From: Mixta gaviniae
GTDB lineage: Bacteria > Pseudomonadota > Gammaproteobacteria > Enterobacterales > Enterobacteriaceae
DNA length: 64,000 bases
Direction of reading: 5' to 3'
Assembly (NCBI RefSeq): GCF_002953195.1
Contig: NZ_CP026377.1
Span: 3,906,001-3,970,000, forward strand
The position numbers and the translations under genes are program-made. A model generated the notes under the pieces. The model was not told the DNA's origin. It made no database searches and saw only the letters and a program-made list of their open reading frames with translations. Of this stretch, positions 57,002 through 64,000 are shown one piece after another. Numbering within the stretch: the stretch's first letter is position 1; the number at the start of each line of letters is the position of its first letter.

Positions 57002-58933
57002 ATGAAGCGTCTTTCACTTAGCCGCGCCAGTTTAGGCGTCAAGCTATCGGTAATGACCTCCTTGAGCGTGGCCGTTCTGTTTCTCATCCTCACGCTCGCT
57101 TTAAGCAATAACGCAGCCAAACAGCTTCAGTCGCTCACGCTGGAGAATATGGAAAACCAGGTCGCGGGCATCGGCGATATGGCCGGGCTGTTCAACGCGA
57201 CGCTCAGCGAAGAAGTGGCGAATTACACCAACCTGTTTCAAAGCTTCCTGCCGAAAACCTTCAGCCGTGACGAAAGCGCGCGTATCGCCGTCGGCGATTT
57301 TTCCACGCCGACCCTGTGTGCCGGGCTGAAAACGCTGAACCTCGATGAAGAGGTGGTGGATGATTTCCTCGCGCGCACCGGCGCGATCGCCACCATTTTC
57401 GTGCGCGACGGCGATGACTATATTCGCGTCGCCACGTCGCTGCGTAAAGAAGATGGCTCGCGCGCCATGGGCACCCGTCTCGATCGCCAGAGCGCAGCGT
57501 TCGCGCAGGTGAACAAAGGTGAAGCCTATCGCGGTCTCGCCGCCCTGTTCGGCAAACGCTATATCACCCAGTATCAGCCGGTGACCGATCAGAGCGGCAC
57601 GGTGGTCGGCATCCTGTTCGTCGGCGTGGAGATCGGCAAGCAGATCGCGCTGATGCGCGATAAGGTGCTGGATAAATCCTTCAGCGATACCGGGCGCTTT
57701 ATGGTGATGAGCGGCGCGCCGGACCAGACGCGCGGCAAATGGCTGTTCCATCCGCAGGAAGAGGGAAAAATGGCGCGCTGGGCGCCGGAGGTGATGCAGC
57801 AGCTGACCTCACAGCAGAGCGGCACGCTGGAAACAGTACTGGATGGCGAATCGCGTATCGTCGCCTGGCAGCGCCTGCCCGGCTGGAACTGGATTATCCT
57901 CGGCAATGTCGATAAAGACAGCCTGCTGGCGCCGATCACCTCTGCGCGTAACACCTTCCTGCTGCTGGGTCTGGGGCTGGTGATCCTCTTCGCGCTGGGC
58001 TTCGTGGTGATTACCCGTCGCTGGGTCAGTACTCCGCTGCAGCAGGTCATCCATCTGGCGGAGCAGTACGCGGACGGCAACCTGCAGGCAACGCTGCAAA
58101 CGCGCCGCAGCGACGAAGTTGGCCAGCTGATCGCCGCCATCAATGGCATCGGCGACGGCCTTGCGCGCATCGTGTCGCAGGTGCGCGCCGCCGCGCAGGA
58201 GATAAGCCAGGGCACCGACGCCATCGCCCTGAGCAGCGAAAACATCAGCGAGCAGATCACCCGTCAGGCCAGCAGCGTGGAGGAGACCTCCGCCAGCATG
58301 GAACAGCTCGGCGCCACGGTCGATCAGAATGCGGAGAACGTCTCGCAGGCGCTGAAGCTGGTGGCGGAAGCGGCCACCGCGGTACAGCAGGGCGATGAGA
58401 AAGTGGCCCGCTCGGTCAACACCATGTCGGAGATTAAAGTTTCCTCGCAGAGCATCGCCGATATTACCCACGTGATCGAATCGATCGCCTTCCAGACCAA
58501 TATCCTCGCGCTGAACGCGGCAGTAGAGGCGGCGCGCGCCGGCGAGCATGGCAAAGGGTTTGCGGTGGTGGCGGCCGAAGTGCGCGCGCTGGCAAGCCGC
58601 AGCGCCCAGGCGGCGAAAGAGATCGACACGCTGATCGCCACCTCCATCAGCAGCGTTAATCAGGGTCATACGCTCTCCGAACAGACGCGCAGCGCCATGG
58701 AGAACATCGTTACCCGCATCGAGCAGGTTAAAGCGCTGATGGGCGAGATCAATGTCGCCTCGCAGGAGCAGTCCGCCGGCATCGGCCAGGTGAATATCGC
58801 GATGACGCAGATTGGTCAGGCGACGCATCAGAACACCGAACTGGTGGCGCAATCGGAAGATACCGCCCATGAACTGAGCAAGAAAGGGCATCATCTCACC
58901 GAGCTGGTCAGCATTTTCACGCTGAAAGGCTAA
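57002..58933 (+). CDS. Methyl-accepting chemotaxis protein with periplasmic Cache domain
   Basis: 643 residues: membrane segment 1 (about 13-34), a large periplasmic Cache_3-Cache_2-type sensor (about 40-310), membrane segment 2 (about 317-338), HAMP (339-393) and a signalling domain with the conserved hairpin [22 protein letters not shown]. It ends VSIFTLKG and lacks the C-terminal NWETF-type CheR/CheB docking pentapeptide, so it probably depends on other receptors for adaptation. Ligand unknown. It replaces nothing in E. coli: it is an insertion between yjfP and bsmA with its own sigma-28 type promoter. Confidence 0.9.
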   Translation: MKRLSLSRASLGVKLSVMTSLSVAVLFLILTLALSNNAAKQLQSLTLENMENQVAGIGDMAGLFNATLSEEVANYTNLFQSFLPKTFSRDESARIAVGDFSTPTLCAGLKTLNLDEEVVDDFLARTGAIATIFVRDGDDYIRVATSLRKEDGSRAMGTRLDRQSAAFAQVNKGEAYRGLAALFGKRYITQYQPVTDQSGTVVGILFVGVEIGKQIALMRDKVLDKSFSDTGRFMVMSGAPDQTRGKWLFHPQEEGKMARWAPEVMQQLTSQQSGTLETVLDGESRIVAWQRLPGWNWIILGNVDKDSLLAPITSARNTFLLLGLGLVILFALGFVVITRRWVSTPLQQVIHLAEQYADGNLQATLQTRRSDEVGQLIAAINGIGDGLARIVSQVRAAAQEISQGTDAIALSSENISEQITRQASSVEETSASMEQLGATVDQNAENVSQALKLVAEAATAVQQGDEKVARSVNTMSEIKVSSQSIADITHVIESIAFQTNILALNAAVEAARAGEHGKGFAVVAAEVRALASRSAQAAKEIDTLIATSISSVNQGHTLSEQTRSAMENIVTRIEQVKALMGEINVASQEQSAGIGQVNIAMTQIGQATHQNTELVAQSEDTAHELSKKGHHLTELVSIFTLKG

Positions 58934-58940
58934 CGCTCCC

Positions 58941-58972
58941 GTGGGGATCGCATACACTTTAGCGATCCCCAC
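58941..58972 (+). terminator. Hairpin between the chemoreceptor gene and bsmA
   Basis: GTGGGGATCGC/GCGATCCCCAC, an 11-bp perfect stem with a 10-base loop. There is no T tract; the bsmA ribosome site GAGGAAA starts four bases further on, so it could also control bsmA translation. Confidence 0.5.
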
Positions 58973-58987
58973 TGCGAGGAAACCTGA

Positions 58988-59320
58988 ATGCGCTATCTCT
59001 CTTTGCTGCTGTTAACCCTGACGCTTAGCGCCTGCAGCGCGCTGCGTCCGACGCCCGAAGCGCCGCCGCCGCCAACCCATCAGGCGCAGGAGATCGATCG
59101 CGGACAGAGCCTGGGGCTGCCGCGGCTCGGCAGCATCACCAGCACCACTCGCGGCTCGCCGGACGACGCGCAGCGCGAAATCGCCCAAAAAGCCAACGCT
59201 GCGGGCGCAGCCTACTATCAGATTGTCGCGCTCAGCGAAACCGTGATGCCGGGCATGTGGTATGCCTCGGCGTTGCTGTACGGCCCGGCTTCTTCAGCCG
59301 CCGGTAGCGCGCAGCAGTAA
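58988..59320 (+). CDS. bsmA: Biofilm/stress lipoprotein BsmA (YjfO)
   Basis: 110 residues with lipobox LTLSAC (Cys16), a Pro-rich linker and a DUF1471 (YdgH/BhsA/McbA-like) domain (LGSITSTTRGSPDDAQREIA, KANAAGAAYYQIVALSE). E. coli BsmA is an outer-membrane lipoprotein induced by peroxide and acid that affects biofilm formation. Its last 27 bases overlap the end of the convergent aidB. yjfN, between aidB and bsmA in E. coli, is missing. Confidence 0.87.
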   Translation: MRYLSLLLLTLTLSACSALRPTPEAPPPPTHQAQEIDRGQSLGLPRLGSITSTTRGSPDDAQREIAQKANAAGAAYYQIVALSETVMPGMWYASALLYGPASSAAGSAQQ

Positions 59321-60916
59321 ACGCTCGCTGACCGCTTGATGTATCAACGCAGGCCCGCGCGCATCAAGATAGTGACGGCACCAGGCGTCTGCCAGCGGCG
59401 GCTCCAGCCCGGTCAACAGTAAACCGGCGGTTGCCAGCCGCACCAGCTGGCCGGTCAGCTCGCGTGCCTGCGCCTCCTGCGGCTTACGCAGGCGCAGTTG
59501 CAGCTGACGCCAATGACGATCGACATGACGATTTAACCCTTTCACCTCTTCAAACTGCGCGGCCAGCATCTCCGGCAGGGCGGGATGCTTCCTGAGAACA
59601 CGCAGCACGTCCAGGCACATCACGTTACCCGCCCCTTCCCAGATGCTGTTGACCGGCGCTTCACGGTAAAGCCGCGGCAGTTCGCTCTCTTCGCAATAGC
59701 CGACGCCGCCGACAATCTCCATCGACTGCGCCACAAAGGGCGCGCCCTCCTGACAGATGGCGAACTTCGCCGCCGGGGTAAACAGACGCGCCCAGGCGCG
59801 CTGCTGCTCATTCTCCGGCTGTGACCAGGCGTGGGCGAGGCGCATTAACAGCGCGGTTTGCCCCTCCAGCTGTAGCGCCTGCTGGCAAAGCAGCTGCCGC
59901 ATCAGTGGCTGATCCACCAGCGCTTTCCCCATCACCAGGCGCTGATGCGCGTGGTAGAGCGCGACAGAGAAAGCGCGGCGCATCAGGCTGTGACTGCCGA
60001 GCGCGCAATCGAAGCGGGTATAGCCGCCCATTTTTAAAATCTGGCGCACCCCTTCCCCCTCTTCCCCCAGTAGCCAGCCGAGCGCGCCGTCGAACTCGAC
60101 CTCGCTGCTGGCGTTGCTACGGTTGCCCAGCTTCTCTTTTAGCCGTTCGATACGCACGGCGTTGCGCGTGCCGTCCGGCAGCAGGCGCGGTAAGAAGAAA
60201 CAGCTGATGCCGCCCGGCGCCTGCGCCAGCACCAGGTGCGCGTCGCTTTGCGGCACCGAGAAAAACCACTTATGGCCGGTAAGGCGATACGCCTCGCCGT
60301 TGCCCCGACTGTCGACAGGCTCGGCGCGCGTGGTATTGCTGAGAACATCCGTGCCGCCCTGCTTTTCCGTCATGCCCATGCCGATCAGCAGGCCGCGTTT
60401 TTGCGGCGCGGGCTGCAGGTGCGCGTCGTAGCGATCGGACAGCAGCGGCGGCAGCCAGTCGGCAAACAGCGCAGGCAGGCTGGCCTGCAGCAGCGGCGTC
60501 GCGCCGAAGGTCATGGTTATCGGGCAGAGCGTGCCCGACTCCACCTGGCCGTGTAGCATAAAACGCGCAGCCCGGGCGACGAACGCCCCGGGACGCGCGT
60601 CCGCCTGCCAGGGGAGATTGTGGACACGATTGGCGCACAGCCCCTGCATCAGCAGATGCCAGGCGGGATGGAAGCGCAGGTCATCCAGCCGCGCGCCGCG
60701 CGCGTCATAACGCAGCAGCTCGGGCGGAAAGGCGTTCGCCAGCCGTCCCAGCTCCAGTGATTCGCTGCTGCCGAGCTGTTGTCCGACCGAGGCCAGCAGA
60801 TCCCGATCCCAGCCGGCGCCATAGCGCGCCACGGCGTCACACAGGGGCGTATCGGAAAGAAACAGGTTGCTGTTGCTGAGGGGAAAAGGCTGATTGAAAA
60901 CGGTGTGGGTCGACAT
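59294..60916 (-). CDS. aidB: Acyl-CoA dehydrogenase-family alkylation-response protein AidB
   Basis: 540 residues (E. coli 541). It has the acyl-CoA dehydrogenase FAD fold: GMGMTEKQGGTDVLSNTTRA, LTGHKWFFSVPQSDAHLVLAQ and EIVGGVGYCEESELPRLYRE. The C-terminal DNA-binding region is Arg-rich (about 440-540). AidB binds FAD and upstream DNA elements and is part of the Ada adaptive response; isovaleryl-CoA dehydrogenase activity is weak. It overlaps bsmA tail to tail. Confidence 0.94.
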   Translation of the reverse strand: MSTHTVFNQPFPLSNSNLFLSDTPLCDAVARYGAGWDRDLLASVGQQLGSSESLELGRLANAFPPELLRYDARGARLDDLRFHPAWHLLMQGLCANRVHNLPWQADARPGAFVARAARFMLHGQVESGTLCPITMTFGATPLLQASLPALFADWLPPLLSDRYDAHLQPAPQKRGLLIGMGMTEKQGGTDVLSNTTRAEPVDSRGNGEAYRLTGHKWFFSVPQSDAHLVLAQAPGGISCFFLPRLLPDGTRNAVRIERLKEKLGNRSNASSEVEFDGALGWLLGEEGEGVRQILKMGGYTRFDCALGSHSLMRRAFSVALYHAHQRLVMGKALVDQPLMRQLLCQQALQLEGQTALLMRLAHAWSQPENEQQRAWARLFTPAAKFAICQEGAPFVAQSMEIVGGVGYCEESELPRLYREAPVNSIWEGAGNVMCLDVLRVLRKHPALPEMLAAQFEEVKGLNRHVDRHWRQLQLRLRKPQEAQARELTGQLVRLATAGLLLTGLEPPLADAWCRHYLDARGPALIHQAVSERLLLRATGG

Positions 60917-61058
60917 AACGGGGATCTCCGTACGGAAACCCCGCTTAAGGCCAGACCGGGCTTCCTGGGTTGTCCTGCAGTGGTTTAATTATGCAGAAAG
61001 ACCGGCAAGATGCCCGCGTACAACGCAGGTTTCGGGGCGCAGGTCACGCCCCGAAGCG

Positions 61059-61793
61059 TCAGCTGCGGCGCTGGCGCACCGCTTCAAACAGACAGATGCC
61101 GGTGGCGACGGAGACGTTCAGCGACGACACGCTGCCCGCCATCGGCAGACGGATCAGATCGTCGCAGTGTTCGCGCGTCAGACGGCGCATGCCCTCGCCT
61201 TCTGCGCCCATCACCAGCGCCAGCGGACCGGTCATTTTGCTTTCCCACAGGTCATGCGTCGCTTCGCCGGCGGTGCCGACGATCCAGACGTGATACTCCT
61301 GCAGCAAACGCATCGTGCGCGCCAGGTTGGTGACGCGGATCAGCGGTACGCTTTCCGCCGCGCCGCAGGCGACTTTTTTCGCCGTGGCGTTGAGCTGCGC
61401 CGACCGATCTTTCGGCACGATCACCGCATCTACGCCCGCCGCATCGGCGCTGCGCAGACAGGCGCCAAGGTTGTGGGGATCGGTCACGCCGTCCAGAATC
61501 AGCAGCAGCGGTGATTCAATCGAGGCCAGCAGATCGGGCAGATCGCCTTCCTGATAGTGCCGTCCCGGCTTCACCTGCGCGATGATACCCTGATGCACCG
61601 CACCTTCTACCTTGCTGTCCAGCCACTGACGGGTGGCGACCTGAATAACAATGCCCTGCGCTTCCAGCGCGGCGATCAGCGCCTGTAAGCGACGATCGTC
61701 GCGGCCTTTCAGGATCCAGACCTGCTGGAAACGTTGCGGGTCGCGCTCTAACAGCGCCTGTACGGCGTGAATGCCGAAAATTACTTCACTCAT
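61059..61793 (-). CDS. rlmB: 23S rRNA (guanosine-2251 2'-O)-methyltransferase RlmB
   Basis: 244 residues. An N-terminal L30e-like substrate-binding domain ([20 protein letters not shown]) and a C-terminal SPOUT domain are visible: [20 protein letters not shown] (motif 1), [19 protein letters not shown] (motif 2) and [18 protein letters not shown] (motif 3, trefoil knot). It methylates G2251 in the P loop of 23S rRNA. It follows rnr in the same direction with 77 bases between, the E. coli order. Confidence 0.96.
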   Translation of the reverse strand: MSEVIFGIHAVQALLERDPQRFQQVWILKGRDDRRLQALIAALEAQGIVIQVATRQWLDSKVEGAVHQGIIAQVKPGRHYQEGDLPDLLASIESPLLLILDGVTDPHNLGACLRSADAAGVDAVIVPKDRSAQLNATAKKVACGAAESVPLIRVTNLARTMRLLQEYHVWIVGTAGEATHDLWESKMTGPLALVMGAEGEGMRRLTREHCDDLIRLPMAGSVSSLNVSVATGICLFEAVRQRRS

Positions 61794-61870
61794 GTTTTAT
61801 CCGATGCTGGTGACGGGCGGCCCTGCCGCCCTTTGGCCTGCGGCGCGACAGGGTTCGCCTGTGTTACCGC

Positions 61871-64000
61871 TTATGCCTCTTTTTTCTTCGATGCGCGCTT
61901 CGCTTTGGTTGCGGCAGCGATTTTACGGGTTTTGTCCGAAGGTTTTTTCGCTTTTTTCTCGCCTTTCGGCTTGTCCGCTTTTTTACCTTCGCCTTTGGCT
62001 GCGCCTTTGCCTTCGCCGCGGAACGCTTCGTTCGGCTCGAAATTGGCGTTTTTACGCATCTCGCGGCGGCGTTTGTTATGGGTGCCGGCGCCGCCTTTCT
62101 TCGCCTTTTCGCGTTCGGTTTTGCCTTCGCCGCGCGGACGGCGCTGGCTGGAGATCAGCGCGAAATCGATCTTGCGCTCATCCATATGCACTGCCTCTAC
62201 GCGCACTTCAACGGTATCGCCGAGGCGATAGGTGCGGCCACCCGATTCACCAATCAGGCGCTGGCCGACGGCGTCAAAGCGGTAGTAGTCATTGTCCAGC
62301 GTCGAGACATGCACCAGGCCGTCGATAAACAGATCGTTGAGGCGTACAAAGAAGCCGAAGCCGGTAACGCTGGCGATCACGCCGGTAAAGGTATTGCCGA
62401 CCTGGTCCTGCATAAAGTCGCACTTCAGCCAGTCCGCGACGTCGCGCGTCGCTTCATCAGCGCGGCGCTCGGTCATCGAGCAGTGCAGGCCCAGCTGCAG
62501 CATCTGCTGCATATCATAGTGGAAGCCGCCGGTCGGCGTGCTGTTGCCTTCCAGCGTGCCCGCCTGCTGCGCCAGCAGATATTTGATCGCCCGGTGCAGC
62601 AGCAGATCGGGATAGCGGCGGATCGGCGAGGTAAAGTGCGCATAGGAAGAGAGCGCCAGGCCGAAGTGGCCACGGTTTTCCGGATCGTAGACTGCCTGCT
62701 TCATCGAACGCAGCAGCATGGTCTGCAGCATTTCGTGGTCGGGACGATCGGCGATGGTTTCCAGCAGCTCGGCGTAATCCAGCGGCTGCGGCTTGTTGCC
62801 GCCCGGCAGCGACAGGCCCAGCTCGGCCAGCACGGAGCGGAAGCTCTTGATGCTGTCATCGCTGGGACGATCGTGGTCGCGGAACAGCGCCGGCTCCTGA
62901 TGCTTCTCAACAAAGCGCGCCGAGGCGATGTTCGCCAGGATCATGCACTCTTCAATCAGCTTATGGGCGTCGTTGCGCACCGTGCGCTCTACGCGCTCAA
63001 TGCGGCGCTCGGCGTTAAAGATAAACTTCGCCTCTTCGGTTTCAAAGGAGATGCCGCCGCGCTGTTCGCGCGCCTTCTCCAGCACCTGATACATGCTGTG
63101 CAGCTCTTCCAGATCTTTCACCAGCGGCGCGTATTGTTCGCGCAGTTCCGGGTTACCCTGCAGAATCGCCCAGACTTTGTTGTAGGTCAGGCGCGCATGG
63201 GAATTCATTACCGCTTCATAGTGCTTGTAGCCGGTCAACTTACCGCTGGCGGAAACGGTCATTTCGCACACCATGCAGAGGCGATCAACCTGCGGATTCA
63301 GCGAGCAGAGCCCGTTGGACAGCACTTCAGGCAGCATCGGCACCACCTGCGACGGGAAGTAGACCGAGGTACCGCGGTTATGCGCTTCGTTATCCAGCGG
63401 CGTGCCGGGACGCACGTAATAGCTGACGTCGGCGATGGCAACCCACAGGCGCCAGCCGCCGCCACGTTTTTTCTGGCAGTAAACGGCGTCATCGAAGTCG
63501 CGCGCATCTTCACCGTCGATGGTGACCAGCGGCAGTTGACGCAGATCAACGCGCCCCTGCTTCGCCTCTTCCGGCACCTCTTCACGCAGCGTCGCGATCT
63601 GCGCTTCGAGTTCGGCTGGCCAAACGTGCGGAATTTCATGGGTACGCAGCGCCATATCGACCGCAAGGCCGGTGCCCATATCGTCACCCAGGACCTCAAT
63701 GATTTTGCCGATCGCCTTGGAGCGACGCGTTGAACGCTGCACCAGCTCCACCACCACCACGGAGCCCATATGCGCGCTCATCACCTCTTCCGGCGGGATC
63801 AGGATATCGAAGCTCAGGCGGCTGTCGTCCGGCACCACAAAGCCAACGCCGGCTTCGGTGAAGTAGCGGCCGACGATCTGGCTGTTACGCGGCTCCAGTA
63901 CGCGTACCACGCGCGCCTCGCGGCGGCCCTTGCGGTCGGCGCCCTGCGGCTGAGCCAGGATGATGTCGCCGTGCAGACAGAATTTCATCTGTTCGGCGGA
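61871..64000 (-). CDS. rnr: Ribonuclease R, 5' end outside the window
   Basis: About 709 codons are inside the window; the reading frame stays open to the right edge ([12 protein letters not shown]), so roughly 110-120 N-terminal residues, the helix-turn-helix and part of the first cold-shock domain, are missing. The catalytic RNB domain has [16 protein letters not shown] with the metal aspartates and [18 protein letters not shown]. An S1 domain ([20 protein letters not shown]) and a Lys-rich tail ([15 protein letters not shown]) follow. It is a processive 3'-5' exonuclease that degrades structured RNA and defective tmRNA-tagged messages. Confidence 0.96.
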   Translation of the reverse strand, partial: SAEQMKFCLHGDIILAQPQGADRKGRREARVVRVLEPRNSQIVGRYFTEAGVGFVVPDDSRLSFDILIPPEEVMSAHMGSVVVVELVQRSTRRSKAIGKIIEVLGDDMGTGLAVDMALRTHEIPHVWPAELEAQIATLREEVPEEAKQGRVDLRQLPLVTIDGEDARDFDDAVYCQKKRGGGWRLWVAIADVSYYVRPGTPLDNEAHNRGTSVYFPSQVVPMLPEVLSNGLCSLNPQVDRLCMVCEMTVSASGKLTGYKHYEAVMNSHARLTYNKVWAILQGNPELREQYAPLVKDLEELHSMYQVLEKAREQRGGISFETEEAKFIFNAERRIERVERTVRNDAHKLIEECMILANIASARFVEKHQEPALFRDHDRPSDDSIKSFRSVLAELGLSLPGGNKPQPLDYAELLETIADRPDHEMLQTMLLRSMKQAVYDPENRGHFGLALSSYAHFTSPIRRYPDLLLHRAIKYLLAQQAGTLEGNSTPTGGFHYDMQQMLQLGLHCSMTERRADEATRDVADWLKCDFMQDQVGNTFTGVIASVTGFGFFVRLNDLFIDGLVHVSTLDNDYYRFDAVGQRLIGESGGRTYRLGDTVEVRVEAVHMDERKIDFALISSQRRPRGEGKTEREKAKKGGAGTHNKRRREMRKNANFEPNEAFRGEGKGAAKGEGKKADKPKGEKKAKKPSDKTRKIAAATKAKRASKKKEA

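Noticed and set aside
62078..63733. 551-codon open frame antisense to rnr
   Set aside because: Shadow of the RNB domain coding region; no ribosome site or recognisable motif.

Overview
The window is about 57% GC and reads as a chromosomal segment of an enterobacterium, most likely in the Erwiniaceae (Pantoea, Mixta or Erwinia). I infer this from remembered protein similarity to Escherichia coli and from gene order. No tRNA, rRNA, insertion sequence, prophage or CRISPR array was seen.

Region 1 (1-20.6 kb) follows the E. coli 67-71 min order with local gains and losses: rlmG (cut by the window edge), ygjP, a frameshifted clcB, ygjR, alx behind its yybP-ykoY (Mn/pH) riboswitch, sstT, then uxaCBA divergent from exuT and followed by exuR. 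UxaC, UxaB and UxaA carry hexuronates towards KDG, ExuT imports them and ExuR represses; three ExuR-like operators and a CRP-like site are visible. The envelope genes yqjA-mzrA and yqjC-D-E-K follow, then a quinone-linked set (yqjF, yqjG, yhaJ, yhaK). A decayed 40-bp tandem repeat built around a terminator joins yhaK to dolP.

Region 2 (20-25 kb) is dolP-diaA-yraN-lpoA (minus strand), rsmI and the RNase P RNA gene rnpB, with a partial copy of the rnpB 3' end just downstream.

Region 3 (25.1-34.2 kb) is the main accessory locus: ten co-directional genes on the minus strand. In transcription order they encode a small PRD protein, a glycine-rich SFCGS protein, DUF4312, DUF4311, DUF4310, an amidohydrolase/deacetylase, a DgaE-type PLP ammonia-lyase, a DgaF-type KDGP aldolase, an exported lactonase-like propeller and a PRD/EIIB/EIIA regulator. 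Enzyme order suggests N-deacylation, then deamination of an amino-sugar acid phosphate, then cleavage to pyruvate and glyceraldehyde-3-phosphate. The four small uncharacterised proteins are the best candidates for a PTS-like uptake system. This is the strongest candidate here for an undescribed system.

Region 4 (34.2-64 kb) is collinear, in inverted order, with E. coli 95-96 min: pmbA(tldE), darP, mpl, fbp, yeaL, ppa, ytfP, tamB-tamA, ytfL, ytfK, ytfJ, cysQ, cpdB, fklB, oapA, rplI-rpsR-priB-rpsF, yjfP, a chemoreceptor with a sigma-28 type promoter, bsmA, aidB, rlmB and rnr (cut by the window end). msrA is missing between ytfL and tamA. Between cpdB and fklB lies a 94-residue Gly/Ala-rich peptide gene with a class II microcin-type leader, the second candidate novelty.
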